Assembly (NCBI GenBank): GCA_007695005.1
Contig: REEQ01000043.1
Span: forward strand, 1-33,475
Reading direction: 5' to 3'
DNA length: 33,475 bases
From: Wenzhouxiangellaceae bacterium
GTDB lineage: Bacteria; Pseudomonadota; Gammaproteobacteria; Xanthomonadales; Wenzhouxiangellaceae
A program made the position numbers and the translations under genes. The number at the start of each line of letters is the position of its first letter. The stretch's first letter is position 1. This document shows positions 7,065 to 15,745 of this stretch, piece by piece. Below the pieces are notes generated by a model. That model searched no databases and had not been told where the DNA came from. It worked only from the letters and a program-made list of their open reading frames with translations.

Positions 7065-8045
7065 ATGAATCAGCCCGCCGTCATCGTCAACACCGCTCGT
7101 CCGTCGCCGCGCGTGCGCAAATCGCGCCAGCTCGAGACCGGGGGCATGTGGCATGACATGGTCTGGCGTCCTGGTCGGCGTCAGCGCGTGCGTCTCCTTT
7201 ATCGCATCGAAGGTCCGGCTGACGCGCCGGTGGTGCTTGCTGCCGGCGGCATCAGTGCCGATCGCCGGGTTGATCAGTGGTGGGCAGATCTCTACGGAGA
7301 AGGCCGTGCCCTGGACCCGAGCCGACAGCGCATCCTCTCCATCGACTGGCTGGGGCAGCGCTGGCCGGATGAGTCGACGGTCACCACTGCCCAGCAGGCC
7401 CAGGCCTTGCTGGCGGTGCTTGATCACCTGGGCATCCAGCGTTTGCCGCTGTTTGTGGGCGCCTCCTACGGTGCCATGGTCGGCCTGGCCTTCGCCGCGA
7501 TCTGCCCCGAGCGGCTTGGCCGGCTGCTGGCGATCAGCGGTGCCCACTGTCCGCATCCCATGGCCGTGGCCCGACGCATGATCCAGCGCGACATCATTCG
7601 ACTGGGTGTCAGCGCGGGCGAAGAGCGGCTGGGGATCACCCTGGCCCGGGCCCTGGCCCTGACCACGTATCGACCGGCCAGCCTGTTTGGCGAGCGTTTT
7701 CAGCATGCCGAGCCGGCCGGCATCCTCCATCAGCTCGACGGCTATTTCCAGGCCCAGGGCCGGCGTCTGGTCGGGCGCTTCGATGCCGAGCGCTATCTGA
7801 GCCTGTCGGAGTCCCTCGATCGTCACCAGGTCGACCCGGCCCGGGTGCGATGTCCAGTGACCCTGGTCGGCGTGCGTTCCGACGAGCTGGTGCCGGTCGA
7901 GCAGCTTCAGACCTTGCAGCAGGCGCTGCCGCAGGCCGAGCTGCGAGTGATCCAGTCGGCCTACGGCCACGATGCTTTCCTCAAGGAAGTGGACTTTTTC
8001 AGCCAGCTGCTTGCCGGCCTGGTCGCCGCGGAGGTGAGCGCATGA
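7065..8045 (+). CDS. metX: Homoserine O-acyltransferase, MetX type
   Basis: This alpha/beta-hydrolase enzyme acylates homoserine, the first committed step to methionine. The 326 residues include the nucleophile S134 in VGASYGAMVGL, D273 in GVRSDELVP and H302 in SAYGHDAFLKE, the order expected for the catalytic triad. Longer MetX proteins have GGSMGGM around the serine, so this is a shorter, divergent member. Whether it uses acetyl-CoA or succinyl-CoA cannot be read from these motifs; the metB partner mildly favours succinyl. The frame is open back to 6882, but that extension runs through the riboswitch. ATG 7065 with GGAG at 7054-7057 is therefore the start. Its TGA overlaps the metB ATG by four bases. 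Expression is probably SAM-regulated through the upstream S-box. Confidence 0.88.
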   Translation: MNQPAVIVNTARPSPRVRKSRQLETGGMWHDMVWRPGRRQRVRLLYRIEGPADAPVVLAAGGISADRRVDQWWADLYGEGRALDPSRQRILSIDWLGQRWPDESTVTTAQQAQALLAVLDHLGIQRLPLFVGASYGAMVGLAFAAICPERLGRLLAISGAHCPHPMAVARRMIQRDIIRLGVSAGEERLGITLARALALTTYRPASLFGERFQHAEPAGILHQLDGYFQAQGRRLVGRFDAERYLSLSESLDRHQVDPARVRCPVTLVGVRSDELVPVEQLQTLQQALPQAELRVIQSAYGHDAFLKEVDFFSQLLAGLVAAEVSA

Positions 8046-9232
8046 GCCGCCATCAGCAAACCATTGCCGTTCGCGCCGGTATCGAGTCCGATCGCCAGTT
8101 CGGTGCCGTGGTGCCGCCGATTCATCTGTCCAGCAACTATACCTTCGCCGAGTTCGGGCAACCCCGTGCCCATGACTACAGCCGTTCCGGCAATCCAACC
8201 CGCGACTTGCTCGGCGAAGCGCTGGCAGAGCTGGAAGGCGGCGCCTCGGCCGTCGTAACTGCCAGCGGCATGGGTGCGATCAGTACCGTCCTGCAGCTGC
8301 TAAAGCCGGGTGAGCGCCTGCTTGCACCGAACGATTGCTACGGTGGTACCTTCCGCCTGTTCGAGGCCTGGCAGCGCAAGGGCTGTTTCGAGCTTGAGTG
8401 GGTGGACTTCGGCGATGCCGCTGCCCTGCGTCAGGCGCTGGCAAAGGGCGCTGCCATGGTCTGGATCGAAACCCCGTCCAACCCCTTGCTGCGAATCTAT
8501 GACATCGCCGCCATTGCCCGTGCGGCGCGCACTGTCGGAGCCCGGGTGGTGGCAGACAACACCTTCCTGTCGCCGGCCCTGCAGCAACCGCTGGCACTGG
8601 GGGCCGACCTGGTCGTGCATTCGACCACCAAGTACATCAATGGCCACTCGGACGTCGTTGGCGGCGCCGTGGTGGCGGCGGATCCAGACCTGGGCGCGGA
8701 AATCGCCTGGTGGGCCAACTGCATTGGTGTAACCGGCAGCCCCTTCGACAGCTGGCTGACCCTGCGCGGCCTGCGCACTCTGGCTGTGCGCATGCGCGCC
8801 CATCAGGAAGCGGCCGCTGCCGTGGTTGACCGGCTTTGCGATCATCCGGCCGTAGCGCGGGTTCATTACCCGGGCCTGAGCACTCACCCCGGCCACACCC
8901 TGGCCCGGCGCCAGCAGCGTGGCTTCGGCGCCATGATCAGCTTCGAGCTCAACGGTGGTGAAGCGGCGGTGCGCGATTTTCTCGCCGCCCTGCGCTTGCC
9001 ATCCCTGGCCGAATCGTTGGGCGGTGTCGAAAGCCTGGTTGCGCACCCCGCGACCATGACCCATGCGGCGATGAGCGAAGCCGATCAGCGCAAGGCAGGA
9101 ATCGGATCGGGGCTGCTGCGCCTGTCGGTGGGGCTGGAAGCGCCTGAAGATCTGTGTGCTGATCTGGTCCAGGCCCTGGACAGGGCAGGGCAGTCGAGTT
9201 GGACAGCGGTGCCGGCTTGCCGGGAGGCTTGA
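8042..9232 (+). CDS. metB: Cystathionine gamma-synthase family PLP enzyme
   Basis: A 396-residue Cys/Met-metabolism PLP enzyme that joins activated homoserine with cysteine to give cystathionine, or with sulfide to give homocysteine. Family features are YSRSGNPTRDLL (near 46-57), VVTASGMGAIST, ADNTFLSPALQQPL and the PLP-binding lysine K197 in HSTTKYINGHSDVVGG. The end has SLGGVESLVAHPATMTH and a typical GLLRLSVGLE. MetB, MetC and MetZ-type enzymes are alike in sequence. I favour metB because it is coupled by a 4-base overlap to metX and shares the S-box leader. The frame is open upstream to 7850, but that stretch is metX read in another frame. Confidence 0.88.
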   Translation: MSRHQQTIAVRAGIESDRQFGAVVPPIHLSSNYTFAEFGQPRAHDYSRSGNPTRDLLGEALAELEGGASAVVTASGMGAISTVLQLLKPGERLLAPNDCYGGTFRLFEAWQRKGCFELEWVDFGDAAALRQALAKGAAMVWIETPSNPLLRIYDIAAIARAARTVGARVVADNTFLSPALQQPLALGADLVVHSTTKYINGHSDVVGGAVVAADPDLGAEIAWWANCIGVTGSPFDSWLTLRGLRTLAVRMRAHQEAAAAVVDRLCDHPAVARVHYPGLSTHPGHTLARRQQRGFGAMISFELNGGEAAVRDFLAALRLPSLAESLGGVESLVAHPATMTHAAMSEADQRKAGIGSGLLRLSVGLEAPEDLCADLVQALDRAGQSSWTAVPACREA

Positions 9233-9245
9233 TGCATCGTTGCCG

Positions 9246-11099
9246 TCAGCGGCTCGTTGAGGCGGCTGGCAAGGTCGCCAGCACATCCAGCACCCCTTCG
9301 CCGTACTTGTCGAGCTTGTGGCGACCAACGCCGCTGATCTCGGCAAGTTCGGCCAGGGTTTCCGGGCGGGCGTCGAGGATGGCGGCCAGGGTGGCGTCGT
9401 GGAAGATCACGTAGGGCGGAACGTTTTCCTCCTGGGCGGTGATCAGGCGCCATTCGCGCAGCGCCTGCCAGCCGGGCGAGCTGGTGTCGACATCGATTTT
9501 GGCTGCCGTTGACCGGGCCCGACGCTTTGGCGCGATGACATCGCGACGCAGGGTCAGGCTGGTTTCGCCGCGCAGCAACTCGCGGCAATCCGGCCCCAGC
9601 TGCAGGCCGCCGTGGCCTTCGGGGTCCGGCTGCAGATAGCCATGGGCGAGCAGCTGGCGGATGACCGAGTGCCAGGTCTTTTTGTCGGTATCCGAGCCGA
9701 TGCCGAAGGTGCTGATGGCGTCGTGGCCCAAGATGGCGATGCGGTCGGTCTCGCTGCCCATCAGTACATCGACCACATGCCCCGCGCCGAAGCGCTGCCC
9801 GGTGCGATAGACACAGGACAGGGCCTTGCGTGCGGCCTCGGTCGCATCCCAGGTATCGGGCGGGTTCAGGCAGTTGTCGCAGTTGCCGCACTGTCCTGGG
9901 TGGGCTTCATCGAAATAGTTCAGTAGCGCCGGCCGGCGACAGCCGGCTTCCTCGCAGTAGGCCAGCAGGGCTTCCAGGCGCTCGCGCTCCAGACGTTGCT
10001 GAGCTTCTGGCGCGGTCGAGTTGGCCAGCAGCTGGCGAATCTGCATGATGTCAGACAGGCCGTAGACCATCCAGGCATCGGCCGGCAGTCCATCGCGGCC
10101 GGCACGGCCGGTTTCCTGGTAGTAGGCTTCCATGCTCTTGGGCAGGTCGAGGTGGGCGACAAAGCGCACGTCGGGTTTGTCAATGCCCATGCCGAATGCG
10201 ATAGTCGCGCAGATGATCAGGCCATCTTCGCGGATGAACCGGTCCTGGTGGGCCTGGCGGGTGTCGCTGTCCAGGCCGGCGTGATACGGCAGCGCCTTCA
10301 ATCCCTTGCCGTGCAGCCAGGCTGCGGTTTCTTCGCAGCGCTTGCGCGAAAAACAGTAGACGATGCCGGAATGGCCGGGATGTTCGCGCTGGATGAAGTC
10401 CAGCAGCTGCTGGCGCGCGTTGTTCTTCAGCCCCACCCGGTAACGGATATTGGGCCGATCGAAGCTGTCGATGAACAGCTCGCAGCCGTCGGCCAGCAGG
10501 CGATGGCGTATCTCGGCCCGGGTTCGCTCATCGGCGGTGGCGGTCAGGGCGATGCGCGGTACTTTCGGGAAGCGCTCTGCCAGGGCCGCCAGCTGCAGGT
10601 ACTCGGGTCGGAAATCATGGCCCCACTGCGAGACGCAGTGCGCTTCATCGATGGCGAACAGGCTTAAATTTATCCGCTCCAGCCAGCGCAGGGTGGCGTC
10701 GCGCAGCAGGCTTTCCGGGGCCATGTAGACCAGGTCCAGTTCGCCGGCCAGCAGGCGCTGCTCGGTCTGGTAACGGGTGGCCGCATCCAGGCTGGAGTTG
10801 AGTACGGCGGCGGCAACGCCGTTGTGGCGCAGGGCTTCGACCTGGTCGCGCATCAATGCAATCAGCGGTGAGACGACGACTGCGGTGCCGGGGCGTAGCA
10901 GGGCGGGGATCTGGTAGCACAGCGACTTGCCGCCGCCGGTGGGCATCAGCACCAGCGCATTGCGGCCAGCAGTCACGGCATCGATGATCTCGGCCTGGCG
11001 GCCGCGAAAGCGCTCATAGCCAAACACCTGGCGCAAAACAGCGCTGGCATCGCGGTCCGGATTTGCCTCGGTGGCTGTGCTGGTCGATGTGGCTGACAT
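9246..11099 (-). CDS. recQ: ATP-dependent DNA helicase RecQ
   Basis: RecQ is a 3'-5' DNA helicase of recombination and fork repair. From ATG 11099 the protein has 617 residues, close to E. coli RecQ (about 610). Walker A is MPTGGGKSLCYQ (52-63), the DEAH box is DEAHCVSQWGHDFRP (151-165), and motif VI is YYQETGRAGRDG. The zinc site uses C387 and C404, C407, C410 (GQCGNCDNC). A winged-helix region follows, then an HRDC domain (about 540-610). The open frame continues to 11258, but those 53 residues are low-complexity and unlike the family. It ends 13 bases from metB, convergently. The 231 bases between its start and the next minus-strand gene contain no ORF I would support. Confidence 0.95.
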   Translation of the reverse strand: MSATSTSTATEANPDRDASAVLRQVFGYERFRGRQAEIIDAVTAGRNALVLMPTGGGKSLCYQIPALLRPGTAVVVSPLIALMRDQVEALRHNGVAAAVLNSSLDAATRYQTEQRLLAGELDLVYMAPESLLRDATLRWLERINLSLFAIDEAHCVSQWGHDFRPEYLQLAALAERFPKVPRIALTATADERTRAEIRHRLLADGCELFIDSFDRPNIRYRVGLKNNARQQLLDFIQREHPGHSGIVYCFSRKRCEETAAWLHGKGLKALPYHAGLDSDTRQAHQDRFIREDGLIICATIAFGMGIDKPDVRFVAHLDLPKSMEAYYQETGRAGRDGLPADAWMVYGLSDIMQIRQLLANSTAPEAQQRLERERLEALLAYCEEAGCRRPALLNYFDEAHPGQCGNCDNCLNPPDTWDATEAARKALSCVYRTGQRFGAGHVVDVLMGSETDRIAILGHDAISTFGIGSDTDKKTWHSVIRQLLAHGYLQPDPEGHGGLQLGPDCRELLRGETSLTLRRDVIAPKRRARSTAAKIDVDTSSPGWQALREWRLITAQEENVPPYVIFHDATLAAILDARPETLAELAEISGVGRHKLDKYGEGVLDVLATLPAASTSR

Positions 11100-11330
11100 G
11101 CTGCGGTGGCCTAAGGGGACGCCTCCAAGGATAACGAAGCGGCCGTTGTCCTGCCGATAGGAATTTCGCTTGATTGGGAGTCGGAAATTTGCGGATCTGG
11201 CTTTTCGACGAATGAATGGCAGGATTTGGAGGGGCGTTGGGGGTACCCGCCAGCTCATGGCCTTCAGCGGGTGAGCGCTTTGCTCTTTGCTTTTTTCCGC
11301 CTCCCGGCTGCGAAGGTTTGGCGGTGACGG

Positions 11331-12074
11331 CTAGCCGGGGCGTCGATCAGCTTTGCGTCTCACAGTTGACCTCTTCCCCAAAATCTCCCGCTCAACTACA
11401 AAGCCCACCAGCTGCTCCGCCCACTGGCAATGCCCCTCGACATTCGGATGAAATCCATCCTCGCAAAACAGTGCCGTCGATTCGGCATCCAGCGGCAGCG
11501 GGGCATGGTAGACCTGCTCCAGGCTGGCCGCCAGGTCAGCAGCGGCCTGGTCGAGCAGGCGCGATCGCAACCCCAGGATCAGGGCCAGCGGCTCAGGCAG
11601 CAGGGGAAAGCGCTGCATGTCAGGAACACCGGTCAGAACCACCGGGGCCGGGCCATGACGCCGGCGCAGCTCGGTAATGAGCTCGGCCAGGCCCTGCTGC
11701 CAGCGTCGGGGCGTGCGAAACCGGGTGCTGTCGTTCACTCCCAGACCGATGATGATCAGACTGGCCGGCCCCGGATCCAGCCGCGGCGCCAGTTCCACCA
11801 GGCAGCGTTTGACGGTCACGCCGCCCCTGGCCGCGGCTTGCCAGCTGACGCTGTGATCAAGCACGCTCGCAAGACCCTGCGCCAGCAGCGCTGTCAGGGC
11901 CTGATCCTGGCGGTCCAGGCCAACGCCGGCCAGCGGTGATTCGCCGACGGCAAGCAGGCGCAGCCCCGGTCCAGCGGCTGACACCAGCCCCTGGCGAGGC
12001 CCCTCGGCTTCCGGCAAGCGCTGGGCGGTTCGCTTCAGCCGCAGGCCTTGGCGCAACGCCAGCGGTGAGAGCAA
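11331..12074 (-). CDS. SGNH/GDSL-type hydrolase
   Basis: A predicted esterase or lipase of 247 residues. Catalytic blocks appear in the right order: LLAVGESPLAGVG with S46 (block I, GES instead of GDS), a glycine block ARGG near 82-85, GLGVND with N114 (block III), and EDGFHPN with D206 and H209 (block V). The substrate is unknown. No signal peptide is evident, so it is probably cytoplasmic. The start is uncertain: TTG at 12074 is the first usable start, no Shine-Dalgarno precedes it, and the frame stays open back through the hemH stop. Translation may be coupled to hemH 38 bases upstream. The last residues (GKRSTVRRKADRRPG) are basic and disordered-looking. Confidence 0.8.
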   Translation of the reverse strand: MLSPLALRQGLRLKRTAQRLPEAEGPRQGLVSAAGPGLRLLAVGESPLAGVGLDRQDQALTALLAQGLASVLDHSVSWQAAARGGVTVKRCLVELAPRLDPGPASLIIIGLGVNDSTRFRTPRRWQQGLAELITELRRRHGPAPVVLTGVPDMQRFPLLPEPLALILGLRSRLLDQAAADLAASLEQVYHAPLPLDAESTALFCEDGFHPNVEGHCQWAEQLVGFVVEREILGKRSTVRRKADRRPG

Positions 12075-12112
12075 CAGCGCGAGATCGGCCTTGACGCGAA
12101 GGACGTTCAGGA

Positions 12113-13252
12113 TCAGTCCAGGCCCAGGAATTCAGCGGCGCGGTCAGCGCGGGTCACCCGGGCACTGAGTTCCGATTCGGCCACCGCCACCTGGCCGGCA
12201 AATTCCGGCCAGCCCTGACCATGCTTGCGCGCCAGGTCGGCGAGCAGGCGGACATGGACGGGGTCATCGTTGAGGCAGGGAATGTACTCCAGCGATTCGC
12301 CACCGGCCTCGATGAACTCCTCGCGGTTTTCCATCGCGATTTCTTCCAGGGTTTCCAGGCAGTCGATGGAAAAGCCCGGGCAGATGACCTGGACGCGACG
12401 AATACCCGCTTTCGCCATCTGCGCCAGGGTCTGGTCGGTGTAGGGTTTGAGCCATTCGGCCTTGCCGAGGCGCGATTGGAACGACACTTGCCAATCCTTT
12501 TCGGCCAGATCAAGTCGGTTGGCAATCTGGCGGGCGCTGGCCTGGCACTGGCAGTAGTAGGGGTCTCCGGACAGCAGGTTGCGCTTGGGAATGCCGTGAA
12601 AGGAAAACAGCAGGCGGTCAGCCTGGCCGTGGCGAGCCTGAAAGTTTCGGATCGATGCGGCGATGGCGTCCAGCCAGGCCGGTTCATTGCAGTAGTCGTT
12701 GATGAACCGCAGCTCGGGCAGCCAGCGCAGACGGCTCAGCGAACGGGTGACCCGATCAAAAACCGATGCGGTGGTGGTGGCTGAGTATTGCGGGTACAGG
12801 GGCAGCACCAGCAGGCGCTGGATGTTCTCATCGCGCAGTCTGTCGACGGCCTGATCGATTGAGGGTTGTCCATAGTTCATCGCCAGCATGACCCGCACCC
12901 TCGGCAGGGTATTGGACAGCTCGGTCTGGACGCGATCGGCCAACTGTCTGCTGCTGACCAGCAGCGGTGAGCCGTGCTCGGTCCATACGCTCTGATAGGC
13001 CTTGGCGGAGCGCGGCGCGCGAAACGGCAGAATGATGCCGTTGAGGATCAGCCACCAGATCGGTCGCGGCACCTCGACCACCCTGGGGTCGCCAAGAAAC
13101 TCCTTCAGATAGCGGCGCAGCGCCTTCGGCGTTGGCGCGTCGGGCGTGCCCAGATTGACCAGCAGCACACCGGCACGCGGTGGTCGGGCATGGCCGGGTG
13201 TGTCACGCACTGCGGTCCGAGACTGGACCAGCGTTTCCTTCCTTTTTTTCAT
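12113..13252 (-). CDS. hemH: Ferrochelatase HemH
   Basis: Inserts ferrous iron into protoporphyrin IX, the last step of haem synthesis. The 379 residues contain GVLLVNLGTPDAPTPKALR, YLKEFLGDPRVVE, PLYPQYSATTTASVFD, the metal-site histidine H219 in LLFSFHGIPKR, and E300 in PGFSIDCLETLEEIA. Against usual family members there is an N-terminal extension of about 27 polar residues before GVLLVNLG; the ATG at 13252 is followed by a run of seven A, so a later start is possible. It diverges from the secreted-protein gene at 13412. The spacer has TACAAT on the minus strand (13285-13280) as a weak -10 candidate. hemF is 6 kb away and separately placed. Confidence 0.95.
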   Translation of the reverse strand: MKKRKETLVQSRTAVRDTPGHARPPRAGVLLVNLGTPDAPTPKALRRYLKEFLGDPRVVEVPRPIWWLILNGIILPFRAPRSAKAYQSVWTEHGSPLLVSSRQLADRVQTELSNTLPRVRVMLAMNYGQPSIDQAVDRLRDENIQRLLVLPLYPQYSATTTASVFDRVTRSLSRLRWLPELRFINDYCNEPAWLDAIAASIRNFQARHGQADRLLFSFHGIPKRNLLSGDPYYCQCQASARQIANRLDLAEKDWQVSFQSRLGKAEWLKPYTDQTLAQMAKAGIRRVQVICPGFSIDCLETLEEIAMENREEFIEAGGESLEYIPCLNDDPVHVRLLADLARKHGQGWPEFAGQVAVAESELSARVTRADRAAEFLGLD

Positions 13253-13411
13253 CGGTATCCGTCCGAGTTCGATCGTCCAATTGTATGTCTGTCATGTCGG
13301 GCCCGAGTCATGCACTGTTTGGCAAGCCGGCGCGGTGTGCAGCAGTGCCCGCGTCGGTAGGAAGAGACACGGCTTTCTGATATAGTTCGTGGTCCGGAAT
13401 AGCGAGTAAAT

Positions 13412-14389
13412 ATGGACTTCATGCGCCGATCTGCCACTCTTGCGATCGTGGTTGCGCTGTTGATCGCCCTGGCGGCGGTCAATGCTGCGTACGCGCAGTC
13501 CACGGGCTACGGTGTCAACTCGCGCGGTGACTCCACTGATTCGCTGCGTGTCAATGCGCTTTGGCGAATTGATCTGTTGACGGGTGCGGCTGAATACATC
13601 GGCTGGACCGGCTATCTGGATCTCGAGGCCATTGCCTTGAATGTCGATGGCACGATGTATGGCGCCGACGATGAGTCCAAGACTCTGGTTCGGGTCAGTC
13701 GCGTGACCGGCATTGCAGTGCCCGTGGGCGGAATCAGCAATCGGCACAATATGGGCCAGCCACTGACCGAGGGCATGGATTTCGGCATGGATTTTGACTG
13801 TCATGGCCGCGCCTGGGTGGTTTCCGACGTGCAACAGTCCTTGTTCCAGGCCAGCATGGAAACCGGTCGATTGACACGCGTCGGGCAGCGCGGCTCGCTG
13901 GGTGCGCCGATTACCGACATCGCCATTCGTGGCCAGCGCGTTTACGGCATCGGCGTTGGCCTGACCGCCTCGGGAACGTCTGCTGCGCCCAATCTGTATC
14001 GGGTCGACCTGGAGCAGGGTACGGCCGAGCTGGTTGGTCCGCTCGGTGCCGCGGTCAGCCCCTACAACAATGCCGGTCTGGCTTTCGACGAAGACGGCGT
14101 GCTGTGGGCGATTACCGACCGCAGGGCCACGCCCCAGGGTGATTTTCCCAGCGAGATTCTGCGCATCGATACCCAGACCGGGCAGGCCGAAAAAGTGGCA
14201 GAGACCATCATCGGTGTCGAGTCCTTGGCCATCACCACGCCGGCGGCCTGCGATGCCGACGAAGATCGCGGCGTGCCTGCACCAGTCGACGCCACGCCAG
14301 TCCCTGTCCTGTCGCCGCTGTGGCTGGTGTTGCTGGCGCTTGGCCTGCTGGCGTTCGGCCTCGTTCAGGCCAATTTGCGCCGCGGCTGA
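13412..14389 (+). CDS. Secreted repeat protein with IPTL-CTERM-like C-terminal anchor
   Basis: A 325-residue exported protein that I do not recognise by name. Residues 1-28 form a signal peptide (basic MRR, a long hydrophobic stretch, AYA before QS). The body has repeats of the form LWRIDLLTGAAEYIG, LVRVSRVTGIAVPVG, LYRVDLEQGTAELVG and ILRIDTQTGQAEKVA. These look like blades of a beta-propeller. The C-terminus has VPVLSPLWLVLLALGLLAFG followed by a short basic RRG end. This tripartite motif, hydrophobic helix and basic tail resembles IPTL-CTERM protein-sorting signals. A candidate -10 box TATAGT lies at 13381-13386. Tat genes follow on the same strand, but no twin-arginine motif is seen, so Sec export is likelier. 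Confidence 0.75.
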   Translation: MDFMRRSATLAIVVALLIALAAVNAAYAQSTGYGVNSRGDSTDSLRVNALWRIDLLTGAAEYIGWTGYLDLEAIALNVDGTMYGADDESKTLVRVSRVTGIAVPVGGISNRHNMGQPLTEGMDFGMDFDCHGRAWVVSDVQQSLFQASMETGRLTRVGQRGSLGAPITDIAIRGQRVYGIGVGLTASGTSAAPNLYRVDLEQGTAELVGPLGAAVSPYNNAGLAFDEDGVLWAITDRRATPQGDFPSEILRIDTQTGQAEKVAETIIGVESLAITTPAACDADEDRGVPAPVDATPVPVLSPLWLVLLALGLLAFGLVQANLRRG

Positions 14390-14468
14390 TACACTATTGT
14401 TTGGCGGTCAAAACAGCTTGCCGCCTCCATCCTTTCGTTTCCAGGCTCGATAAAGCGGAGCAGACACC

Positions 14469-14693
14469 ATGGGCAATATCGGACCGGTTCAACTCATTCT
14501 CATCCTGCTGCTGGTGCTGTTATTGTTCGGCACCAAGCGCATTCGTTCGCTTGGCAGCGATCTCGGCGGGGCCATTCGTGACTTCCGCAAGGGCGTCAGC
14601 GAGGATTCCGATACCAGCAAGTCCGACGCCGCCCAGGACCAGTCAGCGTCGACCGAGGCCGGCAACAACGACCCGAACAAGTCCAAATCTTGA
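14469..14693 (+). CDS. tatA: Twin-arginine translocase subunit TatA
   Basis: TatA oligomers form the pathway for folded proteins across the inner membrane. The 74 residues show one N-terminal transmembrane helix (about 5-20, VQLILILLLVLLLFG), the FG hinge, and an amphipathic helix TKRIRSLGSDLGGAIRDFRK, then an acidic, disordered tail. The helix begins very near the start, as is usual. GGAG lies about eight bases before the ATG. It leads a tatA-tatB-tatC operon; the tatB start follows four bases after its stop. Confidence 0.93.
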   Translation: MGNIGPVQLILILLLVLLLFGTKRIRSLGSDLGGAIRDFRKGVSEDSDTSKSDAAQDQSASTEAGNNDPNKSKS

Positions 14694-14697
14694 GCCC

Positions 14698-14973
14698 ATG
14701 GGCGGAATCGGCTTCAGCGAACTGCTGCTGCTGGCGCTGATTGCCCTGCTGGTAGTCGGGCCGCGGCGCCTGCCCGAGGTGGCGCGCGGGCTGGGCCAAA
14801 TGACCCGGATGGCCCGCGGTGCCTGGCTAAATCTCAAGTCCGAATTTCAGGCCGAACTGGATAACGAGCACAACCGCCGAATCATGGAAGCCGCCGAGCA
14901 GGCCAGGCGCGAGCTCGATCTGAGCGCGACAGGCACCAAGGACAGTGAGCGTGAGCGACCAGCCGGAGACTGA
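14698..14973 (+). CDS. tatB: Twin-arginine translocase subunit TatB
   Basis: TatB joins TatC in recognising twin-arginine signal peptides. The 91 residues begin MGGIGFSELLLLALIALLVV, a single membrane helix, followed by the GP hinge and amphipathic RRLPEVARGLGQMTRMARGA. A charged helix (EFQAELDNEHNRRIMEAAEQ) and polar tail come after. The GP hinge and the position between tatA and tatC separate it from TatA. It is short for a TatB. The frame is open back to 14320, but that part overlaps the previous gene and tatA and is not coding. Its 3' end overlaps tatC by 23 bases or more. Confidence 0.92.
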   Translation: MGGIGFSELLLLALIALLVVGPRRLPEVARGLGQMTRMARGAWLNLKSEFQAELDNEHNRRIMEAAEQARRELDLSATGTKDSERERPAGD

Positions 14974-15700
14974 TCGCGAACTTAGCCTGATCGACCACCT
15001 GCTGGAGCTGCGCACGCGCATTCTGCGGGCTCTGGTTGCGGTGCTGCTGGTCGTGATTGCGCTGGCGCCTTTTGCCCGGCAGCTCTACAGTCTGTTTTCA
15101 GCGCCGCTGGTCCGTCATCTGCCGGACGGCTCGAGCATGATAGCGATCGATGTCGCCTCGCCTTTCTTTGCCCCCTTCAAGCTTGTTCTGGTGCTGGGCC
15201 TGCTGCTGGCGATGCCGTTCGTGATCTACCAGCTCTGGGCCTTCGTGGCGCCGGGCCTGTACCGCCATGAACAGCGCCTGGCCAGGCCGCTGCTGGCGGC
15301 ATCTCTGGTCCTTTTTTATGCCGGTTGTGCCTTTGCCTATTTCGTTGTTTTTCCGGTGATCTTTGCTTTTTTCACTGCGATGGCACCAGACGGCGTGGCG
15401 GTGATGACCGACATCAACCGCTATCTCGATTTCATCCTGGTGCTGTTCATTGCCTTCGGTGTGGCCTTCCAGGTACCAATCGTGGTCATTGTGCTGGTCG
15501 CCCTGGGCGTAGTCAGCCCCAGTGCCCTGGCCAGGATCAGGCCCTACGTGATTGTAGGTGCCTTTACCGTGGCCATGCTGGTGACGCCACCGGACATGAT
15601 TTCCCAGACCCTCCTGGCCGTGCCGGTGTTACTGCTGTACGAGGCTGGCATCTGGCTGTCGCGTCTGCTGATCCGGCAGCCGCAAGCCGAATCACCCTGA
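14951..15700 (+). CDS. tatC: Sec-independent protein translocase TatC
   Basis: TatC is the multispanning receptor of the Tat system. About 249 residues with six predicted membrane helices. Family marks are SLIDHLLELRTRILRAL at the N-terminus, VASPFFAPFKL, MPFVIYQLWAFVAPGLYRHE and VTPPDMISQTLLAVPVLLLY. Two GTG starts compete: 14945 and 14951. AAGGA at 14938-14942 is eight bases from 14951 but only two from 14945, so I prefer 14951. It converges on the membrane-protein gene that ends at 15746; no clear terminator lies in the 45-base gap. Confidence 0.95.
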   Translation: MSDQPETDRELSLIDHLLELRTRILRALVAVLLVVIALAPFARQLYSLFSAPLVRHLPDGSSMIAIDVASPFFAPFKLVLVLGLLLAMPFVIYQLWAFVAPGLYRHEQRLARPLLAASLVLFYAGCAFAYFVVFPVIFAFFTAMAPDGVAVMTDINRYLDFILVLFIAFGVAFQVPIVVIVLVALGVVSPSALARIRPYVIVGAFTVAMLVTPPDMISQTLLAVPVLLLYEAGIWLSRLLIRQPQAESP

Positions 15701-15745
15701 GCGGTCGCCCGTGCAGTTCTGGTGCCCGGCCAGCCTTGTCGTGGT

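Noticed and set aside
11100-11258. 53-residue N-terminal extension of RecQ
   Set aside because: It is not like RecQ N-termini and ATG 11099 gives the family length.
11275-11310. Short GAGC/GCTC stem followed by T-rich bases, terminator-like on the plus strand
   Set aside because: The stem is only four pairs and no plus-strand transcript ends there; the neighbouring genes are on the minus strand.
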